From positions 2,108,001 through 2,172,000 of the forward strand of contig CAWAXW010000006.1 in NCBI GenBank assembly GCA_963786155.1: 64,000 nt of DNA, written 5' to 3'. The DNA comes from CAWAXW01 sp963786155 (lineage in GTDB: Bacteria > Actinomycetota > CADDZG01 > WHSQ01). This document shows, piece after piece, positions 16,693 through 26,936 of this stretch. The notes beneath the pieces are model-generated. The model saw nothing but the letters and a program-made list of their open reading frames with translations. It was not told the DNA's origin and made no database searches. Each line of letters opens with the position of its first letter. Position 1 is the stretch's first letter. A program made the position numbers and the translations under genes.

Positions 16693-17435
16693 CTAAGGGC
16701 AGGTGCGGTCGAACTCCACGAAGCAGCGGTGGGTTACCGGCATCTTCTGAGCGAAGAGGCGCTCGACTGCCTTCGCATAGATGCGGATCTCGTACTGAGC
16801 ATGCCGGGAGTTGCGCAGTGAAAGGAAGTTCATTAGCGAGCGGGCGTTCACCGTCCAGTAGAACTGCGTGAAGATCCCGAACGGCAGTATCGAGCGTGCC
16901 AGCTCCTTTGCGACGCCCTTCTCGACCAACGTCATGTACTCCTCGTAGAGCTGCTTGTAGATGCGCTGGAAGGTAGTCGATCGTTTCCATCGCCAGTGCT
17001 TCGTCCGTGGGCTCGAAGGAGTAGGCGCCCGGCTTTCCGACTTGGCTTCGGACTGCATTCGGCGACGGCACATAGAAATCGTCCGACATCTTGTGATAGC
17101 GAGCCGATTCTTCGTTGAAAGAGCCGATCCGATGTCTGAACCATTCGCGGGCTACGAAGACTGGGCACCGGATGTGGAAGCGGAACGAGTTGTGCTCGAA
17201 AGGGGCTTCCGTGGCGGTCTCGCATCAGGAACTTGATCAGGCCTTCGTCGCGGTCGTCCATCTCTTCCTTGCGCACGGCGAAGCTCACGCGGGCCAGTTG
17301 ACGACGGAGAGGTCGTCGGCCATCGCACTCGTCGAGACGGACGAAGCCGTGCTCGAACAGGACCAGCTCGTCCGGCTTGTCGCCGGGCCTGATCTCGGGC
17401 GTCGAGCCATGCGGTGGCCTCAGGTCGTCGGGCAT
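16693..17435 (-). CDS. thyX: FAD-dependent thymidylate synthase (frame-disrupted)
   Basis: About 247 residues spread over three frames. Joined segments read LVLFEHGFVRLDE, RVSFAVRKEEMDDRDEGLI, HNSFRFHIRCPVFVAREWF, the ThyX signature RHRIGSFNEESARY, and a C-terminus with SLRNSRHAQYEIR. It makes dTMP from dUMP using FAD and methylene-tetrahydrofolate. At least four single-base breaks are visible, near 17325, 17300, 17207 (extra T before the EHNSF segment) and 16980, yet total length is right for ThyX. Start ATG 17435 is the best in-frame choice upstream of the family domain. Confidence 0.85.
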
Positions 17436-17545
17436 CGGGTCAGCTTCATAGCCGGCTCGACGAGTCCGGAGATCACGGAAACCGGTCGTTGCGTAGTTCC
17501 TCGCTCCTCGTAGCGTCCGCGGAAACCTCGAAAAGGAGACTGAGA

Positions 17546-18059
17546 ATGACTCGGAAGTTGCTGGCGAGCGCCACCTGTGCATCCGTCCTGTCGGCGGCGT
17601 GCGGCGGGGATGGTGGGGTCGACCCGGAGGTCTGGGCGGACGACATCTGCACCGCGGCTCCAGGATTGGATCTCGGCCTTGGCTGGAGGACAGTCGTCGC
17701 TGGCCACTCCCGAGTCGCCGGCTGAGGGCCGCGAGGTCTCGGTGGTTCTCGGAGAGCGCCGTCGACGAGACCGAGACCTTCATCACGGCGGTCGAGGATG
17801 CGGAGCCCCAGACGTCGAGGACGGGGAAGCCGCTTTCCGAGGAGCTGAAGCACGGCACTCGGAGAACGCCAAGGAAGTGCTCGAGGAGGCTCTCGCCGAC
17901 GTGGAAGGCCTCACGACGACCCCCAGGAGTTCGCGAGCCCAGGCCACCGAGCTCGGCGCCAGTGCGCAGGAAGCGCTGATCCAGCTTCGGAGAGGGCTTC
18001 AGCGACATCCGAGGAGCTGGCAACGATCTTCGAGGAGAACGAGACCTGCCAGCAGGTAG
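17546..18059 (+). CDS. Putative lipoprotein (frame-disrupted)
   Basis: Signal peptide MTRKLLASATCASVLSAAC with a lipobox (LSAAC), then acidic GGDGGVDPEVWADDIC. Downstream, fragments in different frames (TETFITAVEDAEP, EVLEEALADVEGL, AQEALIQL, EELATIFEENETCQ) look like one helical extracellular domain of about 150 residues. Several indels prevent an exact reading, and the stop (18057-18066) is uncertain. No family recognised. An AAGGAG lies 8 nt before the ATG. Confidence 0.55.
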
Positions 18060-18075
18060 GTCCTAGAGAAGGTCG

Positions 18076-19742
18076 ATGTCCGGGACCGCGACCGTCCGAG
18101 CGCCGCGAGGCACGTCGCTTTCCTGTAAGGGGTGGCCTCAAGAGGCCGCGCTGCCGGATGCTGCTCAACAACCTCGATCCCGACGTCGCCGAGCGGCCCG
18201 ACGATCTCGTCGTTTACGGGGGGTCCGGGCGAGCGGCGCGGTAGCTGGGAGGCGTTCGACGCCATCGTGGCCGCGCTCGAAGGCCCTCGAGGGCGACGAA
18301 ACGCTGCTCGATCCAGTCCGGGAAACCGGTCGGCGTTCTTCGAACGCACGAACGGGCCCCGCGGGTGTTGATCAGCAACTCGATGCTCGTCCCGGCGTGG
18401 GCGAACTGGGACGAGTTCAATCGGCTCGAGACCCTCGGTCTGACGATGTACGGACAGATGACTGCCGGTTCGTGGATCTACATCGGCACGCAAGGGCATC
18501 CTGCAGGGCACCTACGAGACGCTAGCCGAGCTGGCCGCGCAGACACTTCGACGGGACGCTGGCAGGGCGCTTGCTTGTGACTGCCGGTCTCGGCGGAATG
18601 GGCGGGGCCCAGCCGCTGGCGGTGACGATGAACGGAGGAATGGCTCTCTGTGTCGAGGTCGACCCCGAGCGCATCGAGCGTCGCCTCAAGACGCGCTACC
18701 TCGATCGCTCGACCGAGTCCCTTGAGCGAGGCACTCGGTTGGATCGATGACGCCCGCCGGGAACGGGCGGCCCTGTCGATCGGTCTTCTGGGCAACGCGG
18801 CCGAGGTGCTTCCGGAGCTCGCTCGAGCGCGGCGTCGGAGGCCGACGTCGATGACCGATCAGACGCGCGGCGCACGATCCTCTCGACGGGTACGTGCCCG
18901 CCGGGCTCTCGGTCGGTGACGCGGAGGAGCTGCGCCGCAACGATCCCGACACCTACGTGAAGCGGTCGCTGGAGTCGATCGCGGCCCATGTCGAGGCCTG
19001 GCTCGAGCTTGCAGGACCGCGGAGCGATCTGCTTCGAGTACGGCAACAACATCCGCGCGTATGCGCGGGACGCGGGCGTGGACCGCGCTTTCGACATCCC
19101 AGGGTTCGTCCCCGAGTACATCAGGCCGATGTTCTGCGACGGCAAGGGCCCGTTCCGCTGGGTGGCGCTGTCGGGCGACGCAGCCGACATCGCGACCACG
19201 GACCAAACCATCACCGAGCTATTCCCCGAGGACGAGCGTCTTCGTCGGTGGATCGAGCTGGCGTCGGAGCGGGTCGCGTTCCAGGGGCTTCCGGCGCGGC
19301 ATCTGTGGCTCGGTCACGGGGCTCGGGCGCAGGCCGGGCTGGCGTTCAACGAGTTGGTGGCTTCCGGGAAAGTGAGTGCACCCATCGTGATCGGGCGTGA
19401 CCACCTCGACGCCGGGTCGGTCGCCTCTCCTTATAGAGAGACCGAAGGCGATGAAGGATGGATCGGACGCGATCGCCGACTGGCCGATCCTCAACGCCCT
19501 CGCTCAACACCGCCGCCGGCGCGCATTGGGTGTCGGTCCACCACGGCGGCGGCGTCGGGATCGGTTACTCGATCCACGCGGGGATGGTCGTCGTGGCCGA
19601 CGGGACCGAGGATGCGGCCGAGCGCCTCGAGCGCGTGCTCGACACCGACCCGGCGACGGGCGTGCTACGGCACGTGGATGCGGGCTACGAACGAGCAGCC
19701 GATGCCGCCGAACGAGGTGGCTTGACGATCCCTATGCAGTAG
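18076..19742 (+). CDS. hutU: Urocanate hydratase (heavily frame-disrupted)
   Basis: Converts urocanate to imidazolone propionate using tightly bound NAD, step two of histidine degradation. Diagnostic blocks occur in shifting frames: MLLNNLDPDVAE, TMYGQMTAGSWIYIGTQG, VTAGLGGMGGAQPLA, MNGGMALCVEVD, FEYGNNIRAYARDAG, PGFVPEYIRPMFCDGKGPF and HWVSVHHGGGVGIGYS. Total length 1667 nt fits the usual ~555 codons almost exactly, though several single-base indels are present (for example an extra C near 18153). That points to sequence error rather than a decayed gene. AGAAGG lies 3 nt before the ATG. Confidence 0.85.
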
Positions 19743-19773
19743 CGCCTCGTCAGGCGACATTGAAGGGTGTTCT

Positions 19774-19811
19774 GGCGGCGAAAAGACTGCGCCTCGCGGT
19801 GTTCTCAGTCG
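19774..19811. repeat. Partial copy of the palindromic intergenic repeat
   Basis: 34 of 38 bases match the reverse complement of 10550-10587. It lies between the convergent stops of hutU and the secreted protein ending at 19812. Confidence 0.6.
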
Positions 19812-20439
19812 CTAACGCAAGCGTTCGCGGATCTCGACGGTGTAGGTGCCGTCGGGGTCGATCCGCTCGTTGCAGACCCACGTTCCCGCTGAAGCGTACG
19901 TGTATAGGTCGGCGTAGAAGGGCGCTCTCTCCTTCTCGAGCTTCTCTCCGTAGAGCCGGCCCCAGGCGCGCCCGGAGCGGAATGCTCCCGCCCACGCTTG
20001 CGTCTGGCAACCGTCGGTGACCGAGTCCGTTCCCGTGGGCGGCACTTTCCCGACGCCTTTCCACTGAACGCGATCGAGTGTGGTGTTTCATGCGCATCGT
20101 CAACTTCGCCGACGACAGATCCGGGCTGATCTCGAGGTCCTCGAAGGGGATGTTCTTGCTGGCTCCGGTCCCGCTGCAGATCGTGAGGCGGAATCCACCG
20201 TTGTTGCTGCTCTGGCAGCTCCCCCGCCCGACGAACGCATTGGTGATGAGACCTTTGGACTTGCTCGTGCGGCGCCCGGCGAAGACGAAGTAGAAGTCGG
20301 GGGTCTTGCCCTCGCCGACGATCCAGAAGGCCTCGACGGCCTGCTCGGCCCCCGCTCCGGCCCCCGGCTGAGGTGCGCTGGAAACGGAAGGCGCCAGCCC
20401 CAGGATCACTACGATCAGACTCGCCACAACCCGTCGCAC
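19812..20439 (-). CDS. Secreted protein of unknown function (one frame break)
   Basis: About 208 residues. Signal peptide (RRVVASLIVVILGLAPSVSSA), then AVEAFWIVGEGKTPDFYFVFAGRR and a Cys-containing beta-rich region (SCQSSNNGGFRLTICSG). The frame changes near 20072; the second frame continues VQWKGVGKVPPTGTD to CNERIDPDGTYTVEIRERL. The GTG at 20439 has AAGGAGG upstream. No family recognised. It lies between two other genes for secreted or DUF proteins on the same strand. Confidence 0.55.
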
Positions 20440-20489
20440 GCCGCCTCCTTCGTCTATCGCCCTCAGAGGTATTCGACGCGGAGCTGCGG

Positions 20490-20908
20490 CTACCCTTTCG
20501 GCGGTCTGTCCTCCAGGCGGTAGACGAAGCGCAGAGCGGACCAATCGTCGTCGATGGCGCACGACTTGTTGTCGACGAGGCCGACGGCCAACCCGATCTC
20601 CTGCACGTTCTCGAACGTGAGGTCGGTCTCGATCGTCGAGCTCTTCTTCGGATAGCAGACCCAGAGTCCCCCGGCCGGGTCCAGGTACTTGGCGAACATC
20701 GGCACCCGGCGTGACACGCTCGCATGCTCGTCGCTGAAGTAGACGATGACGTCAAGCTTCCGCGAACGCGCTCGAACAGCTCGACTCCTTCGGGAAGCTC
20801 GCCGAGCAACTCCCAGAACGACTCGGGCTCGTTCACCACCCCGACCCGAGCGCCTCCTTTGATGCCGAGTTTCTTGGACAGCGGCGTCTTCGAATAGTCG
20901 GCAGTCAC
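20490..20908 (-). CDS. DUF3052 family protein (one frame break)
   Basis: About 139 residues. N-terminal SKTPLSKKLGIKGGARVGV, middle LDVIVYFSDEHA, then GGLWVCYPKKSS and ENVQEIGLAVGLVDNKSC, the typical DUF3052 pattern of small bacterial proteins with unknown function. The frame shifts near 20757, where one base is missing before DVIVYF. The GTG start at 20908 probably overlaps the stop of the upstream repeat protein (GTGA), implying translational coupling. Confidence 0.7.
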
Positions 20909-23555
20909 AGGCTCCTCGGGGTCAGATCGCGAGTCTGGGTGACTTCGCCCCCGGCACGTAATCGTGACGCCCCCGTCCTGCACAGTTGTTCGCTTGGCAA
21001 CCACGTAGAAGATCCCCTCTTCCTCCATCAGGCCTTTGACCTTCCATCGACCCGTCGCGCCGGAACGTGTCTTCTTGACGGTCGGGTCCTTGCCCGGCCT
21101 CTTCTTCTTCAACTGCAATCCGCGACCCGATTCGCAAGCATCCTCGGCGGCGGTTACGGCTCCGGACATCACGCCCTTCGAGCGCTTGAACTTGATGGTC
21201 AATTTCGTTGCCGATGTGATGTCCGTTTCGATGACGAAGGTGCTTGCCGCCGGGGAGAGGTCGGCCGCGCCATTCGCATCCACCGCCCGCACCTCGAAGG
21301 TGTGCTCGCCGTCGGCAAGGGCGATAGTCGTGTGAGGGGAGGTGCACGCGGCGAACCCGGCCGAGTCCACACGACACTCGAACTTCGCGCTTGGGTCGTC
21401 GGAGGAGAACGTAAACGTGGGGGTGTTGTCTGAGGTCGGGCTTTCCGGACCCGAACCGATCGTCGTGTCGGGGGCTTGGGTGTCGATCGTGAAGTTGCGG
21501 CTCGCCGCCGATTGGTCGAGGTTGCCGGCAATATCCGTGGCGCGGACCTGGAAGGTGTGCGCCCCGTCGGCGAGCGCGACCGTCGTGTGCGGAGAGGTGC
21601 AATCCGAGAACGCCGCATTGTCGAGCCGGCATTCGAAGGTCGCTCCTGTCTCGTTGGAATCGAAGGCGAATGTCGGGGTGTTGTCGCCAGTGGTTCCCTC
21701 CGGTCCGCTGTCGATCGTCGTATCGGGAGCTTGGGTGTCGATCGTGAACGTGCGGGTGGCGGGTGACGGATCGATGTTTCCGGCGGAGTCCTTGGCACGG
21801 GCAGCGAACGTGTGGTCGCCGTCGGCGAGTGCCACCGTCGTATGTGGGGAGGTGCAGGCCGCGAAGGCGGCCGCGTCGACCCGGCACTCGAACGTCGAGC
21901 CCGGATCGTTCGCCGAGAACGTGAAAGTGGGTGTGCTGTCGGCGACGCTTCCCTGTGGGCCCGTGTTGATCGTCGTCTCCGGAGCGGCCGTGTCGATCGT
22001 GCGGTCGTAGATGTCCCCACTGGCATCGGTGTCTGCGGGTACCAACTTCTCTTGGGTTTCGAAGAACGCATGAGTGCCGTCCGCGGACAAGCCCTCCAGA
22101 TCCGGCGTGAAGGGCCCGTTGCTTCCTGAAGGGCCGGTGGAGATAAGGGTGGTGCTCCCCCCCGCCCGCTCGTAGATGTCGAACTCGCTATCGGTATCGG
22201 CGGGGAGAACCTTTTCGGTCGTGATCAGGAACACTCGCGTTCCGTCGTGCGACGTCCCGATGAGTGAAGCGTCGAGCGAGCCCGTACTCACCAGCGACGT
22301 CACCCCGCCCACGTTCTGATAGACGTCTCCGGTTGCATCTGTATCACCCGCGACGAGTTGCTCGTCGGTCTCGAAGAAGACATGGCTCTCGTCGCCGGAT
22401 AGCTCGGCGAAGCTGGCGTTGAAGTCTCCGTTGCCCCCCGAGGGCCCGGTGGAGCGCAGGATCGTCTCTCCGCCCGTTCGCTCGTAGACGTCCCGCCGGG
22501 CATCTGTATCGGTGTTTACCAGGCTCTCCTCGGTGGTGAAGAAGGCTCGCGCTCCGTTCGCGGATACCTCGGAGAGGTTTGCAGGGAAGTCCCCGTTGCC
22601 GGGGGTGGTGACCTGGAAGGTCCTCGCTCCGACCCGCTCGTAAGCATCTCGGGCCTGGTCCGTGTCTGAAGCGACGAGGCTCTCATCGGTGTTGAAGAAA
22701 ACCCGCGTCATGTCCGCGTTGCCTTCCCGGAAGACGACGTCGAAGTTCCCGTTGCCGCCGGAGGGACCCGTCGAGAGAAGTGTCGTCGTCGTCCCGCTTC
22801 TCAAATAGACGTCGGTTGAGGAGTCGGTGTCTTGTGCGACCATCCGTTCGAGAGTCGTGGAAGACCGCGCGGGTGCCGCTCGCGGAGACCCCGAATTGCT
22901 CGATGAAGGAGTCTGCGGTGTTCGCATCCGCCGGGCCGGTCGTGATGAGGGTCGTGCTCCCATTGAATCGCTGAAATCCGTCGTGTCGGGTGTCGGCATC
23001 GTCGGCCGTCAGTTTCTCTTGCGAGGTGAAGAACACTCGGGTGCCGTCGGCCGAGATAGCGCGGAGGGTGGCGTCGAAGGCACCGTTCCCGTTCACGGCC
23101 CCCGCCGAAACGAGTGTCGTTGAACCTCCCGACCGCTCGTAGTTGTCCGTTCGCGCGTCGGTGTCGGCCGTGACCAGAGGTTCCGCAGTCCTGAAGAAAA
23201 TCCTTGAACCGTCCGTCGTGGCCTCATCGAAATCCGCGTCGAATGCACCGTTCCCTCCCGTCGGACCGGTCGAGACAAGCGCGGTCGTTGCCCCCACACG
23301 CTCGTAGACATCTCTGTTGGAATCCGTATCCGCGGCGACTAGCTTCTCGCTCGTCTCGAAGAAGACCCGGCTCCCGTCGGGGGTCGCGTACTCGAAGACC
23401 GCATTGAACGCACCATTGCCGCCGACGGAGATCAGGTCCGTGACGCTGTGGTCGGCGGCGGCCGGCGAGCCGGGCACCAGTGAACCCGCTATCAGGACCA
23501 GCAGAACTAGAGCGCGCCGAAATCGGCCGCGAAGGTTTCCCGCTGTGACCCCCAT
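20905..23555 (-). CDS. Large secreted repeat protein: beta-propeller-like repeats plus three Ig-like domains
   Basis: About 880 residues with a signal peptide (ALVLLVLIAGSLVPGSPAAA). Nine ~50-55-residue repeats follow, each with a DGTRVFFET-like strand, LVxADTD and DVYER, then STGPSGGNG; these resemble TolB/PD40 propeller blades. Three exactly 85-residue Ig-like repeats follow (NTPTFTFS, FECRVD, CTSPHTTVALADG, HTFEVRA). The C-terminus is Lys-rich with two cysteines. One frame break lies near 22855. Probably cell-surface or extracellular; the function is unknown. The C-terminal end is uncertain because a further indel near 20930 is needed for a natural stop. Confidence 0.7.
21227..21991. repeat. 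Three tandem 255-bp coding repeats
   Basis: The marker TGTCGATCGT recurs at 21481, 21736 and 21991, an exact 255-bp period, encoding the three 85-residue Ig-like domains. The constant period shows recent duplication or strict length selection. Confidence 0.8.
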
Positions 23556-23604
23556 GGGATGAGCATCGCCCGCGCCGCCGCCGCCGACAAGGGGGTTCGG
23601 GCGG

Positions 23605-24927
23605 CTAGGGACGCTCCCAGCCCCCTGCGATCCGCTGCAGGGCTGCCCTGAGCTCGCCGGAGTCGATCATCGTCGGGCGGCCGTCTTCCACAACGGTCTC
23701 GCCTCCCACGACCACCCGGGAGACCGCCGTAGATTGCATCGAGCTCACGAGGTGGCGTTCGAGGTGCGCGCGCGGCTGGAGTGACAGGTCTTCGAGGTCG
23801 AGCGCCACGAAGTCCGCGCGGCGGCCCGGCTCGATCGCGCCGACTGGAAGCCGGAGCGCGTCGGCACCCGCACGCGTTCCCATTCTCAGAGCAGCGTACG
23901 CGTCTAATGCCGACCCATCGGTAAGTCGGGCTTTGGCCACGAGCGTCGCCATCCTCATCTCGTCGAACACGCTCTGGCGATTGTTGGCACAGCCTCCGTC
24001 GGGACCGAGGGCCACTCGGATCCCCCGGCTCAGCATCTCCGATACCGGAGCGATCCCGTCTCCAAGAAAAGCATTCGCGCCCGGGCAGTGGACGATCGTC
24101 GCGCCACTCTCGGCAATCAGGTCCAGTTCGGCGTCGTCGATCCATACCGAATGGATCAGCACCATCAGGGGATCGAGCAATCCCCCGCGCTCCAAGAGGC
24201 GCACGGGAGTGGTCCCGTAGCGCTCGCGCACCTGCTCCACCTCGTACCGAGCCTCGGCTAGGTGGAGGTGACACGGCACGCCAGACTCTCGGGCCAGCTC
24301 GAGAGCGATCCCGATCGTCTCGGGCGAGGCGGCATGCAATGAGTGCGGCGCAGGCTGGACCGTCACCCACGGGTCGTCGCGGTGGGCTTCGGCCAGCGCG
24401 CGGCAGCGATCGGCTGCATCTGCAGCCGATTCCCGGTAACGAGTGGGGGCTGCGGTGGGTGTTTCGGGATCGTAGAAAGCTCGCGCCATGACGAGACGGA
24501 TACCGATGTCTCGAGCCGCTCGGATGACGAGCTCCGCGTTCTCGTTCGACTCGTCGTGGAGATAGAAGAAGTCCACGGTCGTCGTCGTTCCCGAGAGCAG
24601 CGCCTCTGCGAAGGCGAATAGCGATCCGGTGTAGATCGCGTCGGCATCCAGACGCTCTGAGAATGGGTAGAGCACCTCATCCCGCCACGACTCGAAGGTG
24701 CGATCGTCGGCCAACCCCTTGAAGAGACTCTGGAAAGCGTGCCCGTGGGCGTTCACCGTGCCCGGCATCAAGGCCACGCCGTCCCACCGCTCGATCACCG
24801 CTCCGGCGGGGACCGAACCCTCGTCGACCACCTCGGCGATCGAGTCGCCCTCGATCAGCACGACCATGCCCTCGCGGAAGCGATCGCCGGTCCAGACCAG
24901 GTCGGCTCCGATGCCTCGCACGTTCAC
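23605..24927 (-). CDS. Amidohydrolase, probable formiminoglutamate deiminase (HutF-like)
   Basis: 440 residues of the metal-dependent amidohydrolase superfamily: metal-binding NAHGHAF (HxH), HLHLAEARYEVEQV, a histidine in LIHSVWID, and the Asp in ALGPDGGCANNRQ. It belongs to the deaminase (TRZ/ATZ/HutF) branch. Adjacency to divergent hutH, with hutI and hutU nearby and no HutG or formiminotransferase seen, favours hydrolysis of formiminoglutamate to formylglutamate and ammonia. Sequence alone cannot exclude another amidine or aminohydrolase substrate. GTG at 24927 or the GTG two codons later may be the start. Confidence 0.65.
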   Translation of the reverse strand: MNVRGIGADLVWTGDRFREGMVVLIEGDSIAEVVDEGSVPAGAVIERWDGVALMPGTVNAHGHAFQSLFKGLADDRTFESWRDEVLYPFSERLDADAIYTGSLFAFAEALLSGTTTTVDFFYLHDESNENAELVIRAARDIGIRLVMARAFYDPETPTAAPTRYRESAADAADRCRALAEAHRDDPWVTVQPAPHSLHAASPETIGIALELARESGVPCHLHLAEARYEVEQVRERYGTTPVRLLERGGLLDPLMVLIHSVWIDDAELDLIAESGATIVHCPGANAFLGDGIAPVSEMLSRGIRVALGPDGGCANNRQSVFDEMRMATLVAKARLTDGSALDAYAALRMGTRAGADALRLPVGAIEPGRRADFVALDLEDLSLQPRAHLERHLVSSMQSTAVSRVVVGGETVVEDGRPTMIDSGELRAALQRIAGGWERP

Positions 24928-24929
24928 CT

Positions 24930-24940
24930 CTCTATAGAGT
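24930..24940. promoter_or_regulatory. Palindromic divergent promoter between hutF-like gene and hutH
   Basis: CTCTATAGAG (24930-24939) is a perfect 10-bp palindrome. On the plus strand TAGAGT (24935-24940) is 7 nt before the GTG of hutH. On the minus strand TATAGA could act as a weaker -10. The gap between the two starts is only 20 bp. Confidence 0.5.
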
Positions 24941-24947
24941 CAGGCTC

Positions 24948-26477
24948 GTGACGATACGGGTTGGTGACCGCCTGACGCTGGAGGACGTCGCGCGCGTCGC
25001 CGCCGAGCGGGCCCCGATCGAGATCGCCCCAGAGGTCGAGGCGAGGATGGCCCCCGCCCGGCGGGTCGTGGAGGACGCGGTGGCAACCGGAGTCACCGTC
25101 TACGGGATCACGACGGGCATCGGGGATCTCGCCAACGTGAGGATCGATCCTTCGGAAGCGCTGGCCTTGCAGCGCGACATCGTCCTCTCGCACGCGACGG
25201 CGATCGGGCCGCCACTGCCTACCGAGATCGTCCGCGCCATGCTCCTGCTCAAGGCCAGGACCTTCGCGTTCGGCGCGTCGGGCGTCCGTTTCGAGCTTGT
25301 CGCCCGGATCGTGGACATGCTCAACGCAGGCGTCCATCCCATCGTCCCTTCTCAGGGCTCGCTGGGCGCGTCGGGCGACCTCGCTCCCCTGGCGCATCTC
25401 GCGCTGCCGGTGATCGGCGAAGGCCGCGCCGAGGTGGGCGGTCGCGTGGAGAACGGGGGGGACGCGATGAGCGCGGCCGGCCTCCAACCGATCGAGCCCA
25501 GTCACAAAGAGGGCTTGGGCCTGGTCAATGGGACCGAGATGATGCTCGCCCTCGGGATCATGGGATGCCTTGCCACGACGAGGCTCGCACAGACCGCCGA
25601 CATCACCGGGGCGATGACCCTCGAAGCATGCCTTGGCACCGACAGGGCCTTCGATGCGGACCTGATCGCGTTGCGGAAGCATCCGGGCGCGGTGGTCGTC
25701 GCCGACAACCTCCGCCGCATCCTGGCGGACAGCGAGATCGTCGCCTCGCATCGGGAATCCGAGCATCTCGTTCAGGACGCGTACTCGCTGCGGTGCATGC
25801 CTCAGGTGCACGGCGCGTACCGCGACGGGCTCACTTACGTGCGCGCCACGCTCGAAGCCGAGCTGGCATCGGCAATAGACAATCCCAGCGTGCTGGCGGA
25901 CCGAGACGAGGTGGTGGGCGGCGGCAACTTCCACGGCGAGGCGCTGGCCCTCGCGCTGGATCATCTGGGGCTGTGCGCGGCCGGTTTCGGAACCATCGCT
26001 GAGCGGCGGATAGCGCGGCTGGTCGATCCCGATCTGAACAACGGCCTTCCCGCGTTCCTTACGACGGACCCCGGCAGGCGATCGGGTTTCATGCTCGTTC
26101 AGTACACCGCCGCCTCGCTCGTCTCCGAGAACCGCTCACTGTTGTTCCCCGCGTCGTCGGACTCGATCCCGACATCGGCCGGACAGGAGGATCACGTCAG
26201 CATGGGAGCGACCTCCGGGCGCAAGGCGAGAACCATCATCGAGAACGCGGCGGGAGTGATCGCATGCGAGGCGCTGGCGGCCGCACAGGGCCTTGATCTG
26301 CGCGCTCCCCTGGAGCCGTCCCCCGCCACGTCAGCCGCCCGCTCTGCCGTGCGGGCACTGTCTCCCTTCGTTGATGCCGATCGCTCACTGTCTGACGACA
26401 TCGAAGGCGTCAGAGCCGCGATGGCTCGAGGCGAGGTGACCAACGCAGTCGGCACCGTCCTCGGCTCCCTCGATTGA
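24948..26477 (+). CDS. hutH: Histidine ammonia-lyase
   Basis: 509 residues, the usual length. Deaminates L-histidine to urocanate, the first step of histidine breakdown. The MIO cofactor triad Ala-Ser-Gly is in GSLGASGDLAPLAHL near residue 143. TTGIGDLANV, LVNGTEMMLAL, DNPSVL and FPASSDSIPTSAGQEDHVSMG are conserved blocks of the family. The GTG start lies 7 nt after a TAGAGT box with no Shine-Dalgarno. Divergent from the HutF-like gene. Confidence 0.95.
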   Translation: MTIRVGDRLTLEDVARVAAERAPIEIAPEVEARMAPARRVVEDAVATGVTVYGITTGIGDLANVRIDPSEALALQRDIVLSHATAIGPPLPTEIVRAMLLLKARTFAFGASGVRFELVARIVDMLNAGVHPIVPSQGSLGASGDLAPLAHLALPVIGEGRAEVGGRVENGGDAMSAAGLQPIEPSHKEGLGLVNGTEMMLALGIMGCLATTRLAQTADITGAMTLEACLGTDRAFDADLIALRKHPGAVVVADNLRRILADSEIVASHRESEHLVQDAYSLRCMPQVHGAYRDGLTYVRATLEAELASAIDNPSVLADRDEVVGGGNFHGEALALALDHLGLCAAGFGTIAERRIARLVDPDLNNGLPAFLTTDPGRRSGFMLVQYTAASLVSENRSLLFPASSDSIPTSAGQEDHVSMGATSGRKARTIIENAAGVIACEALAAAQGLDLRAPLEPSPATSAARSAVRALSPFVDADRSLSDDIEGVRAAMARGEVTNAVGTVLGSLD

Positions 26478-26483
26478 TATCGT
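26478..26483 (+). promoter_or_regulatory. Candidate leaderless -10 box (TATCGT)
   Basis: TATCGT starts at the hutH stop codon and is 9 nt before ATG 26493. Confidence 0.45.
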
Positions 26484-26492
26484 CACGCCCTC

Positions 26493-26936
26493 ATGGAACC
26501 TCGCTGGCAAGCAGGAGAACGATTCCGCTCGTTCGATCGCGACCGAGAGCCTTCGGGCGGGATCTGGGCCCATCTCGGCTGGAAAGTTCTCGAGATCGAG
26601 CCGGGACGTTCGGTTCTGGGTTGGGAGCCGGACGAGAATCACTCGTTCCCGGCGGGCGACGGATGGATCGTGCACGGAGGGATGGTCACGACGCTGCTCG
26701 ATACCGCGATGGGACAAGCGACCTGGACCTTGCTCGATAACGACGAGGTGTTCCTCACGGCCGATCTCCACGCCGAGTTCTATCGCCCGACTCGGCCGGG
26801 CCCGGTGCGCGCCGAGGGATGGGTCACGCACAAGACGAAGCGCATCACTTTTGCAGCCGCGAACCTCTACGGACCCGACAACAAGCTCCTCGCTGGAGGT
26901 CGGGCAACGAACGTCTCCCTCGCTATCGGAGAGTGA
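26493..26936 (+). CDS. PaaI-type hotdog thioesterase
   Basis: 147 residues. Single hotdog fold with the PaaI-family signature VHGGMVTTLLDTAMG near residue 70 and LHAEFYRPTRPGPV in the second half. Probably hydrolyses acyl- or aryl-CoA thioesters; the natural substrate is unknown. It follows hutH by 15 bp, but its own TATCGT box suggests separate leaderless initiation. The 3' end overlaps hutI by 14 bp. Confidence 0.8.
   Translation: MEPRWQAGERFRSFDRDREPSGGIWAHLGWKVLEIEPGRSVLGWEPDENHSFPAGDGWIVHGGMVTTLLDTAMGQATWTLLDNDEVFLTADLHAEFYRPTRPGPVRAEGWVTHKTKRITFAAANLYGPDNKLLAGGRATNVSLAIGE

Noticed and set aside
18076..19742. hutU as a true pseudogene or programmed frameshifting gene
   Set aside because: Many breaks but exact overall length, with neighbours showing the same kind of indels; sequence error is simpler.
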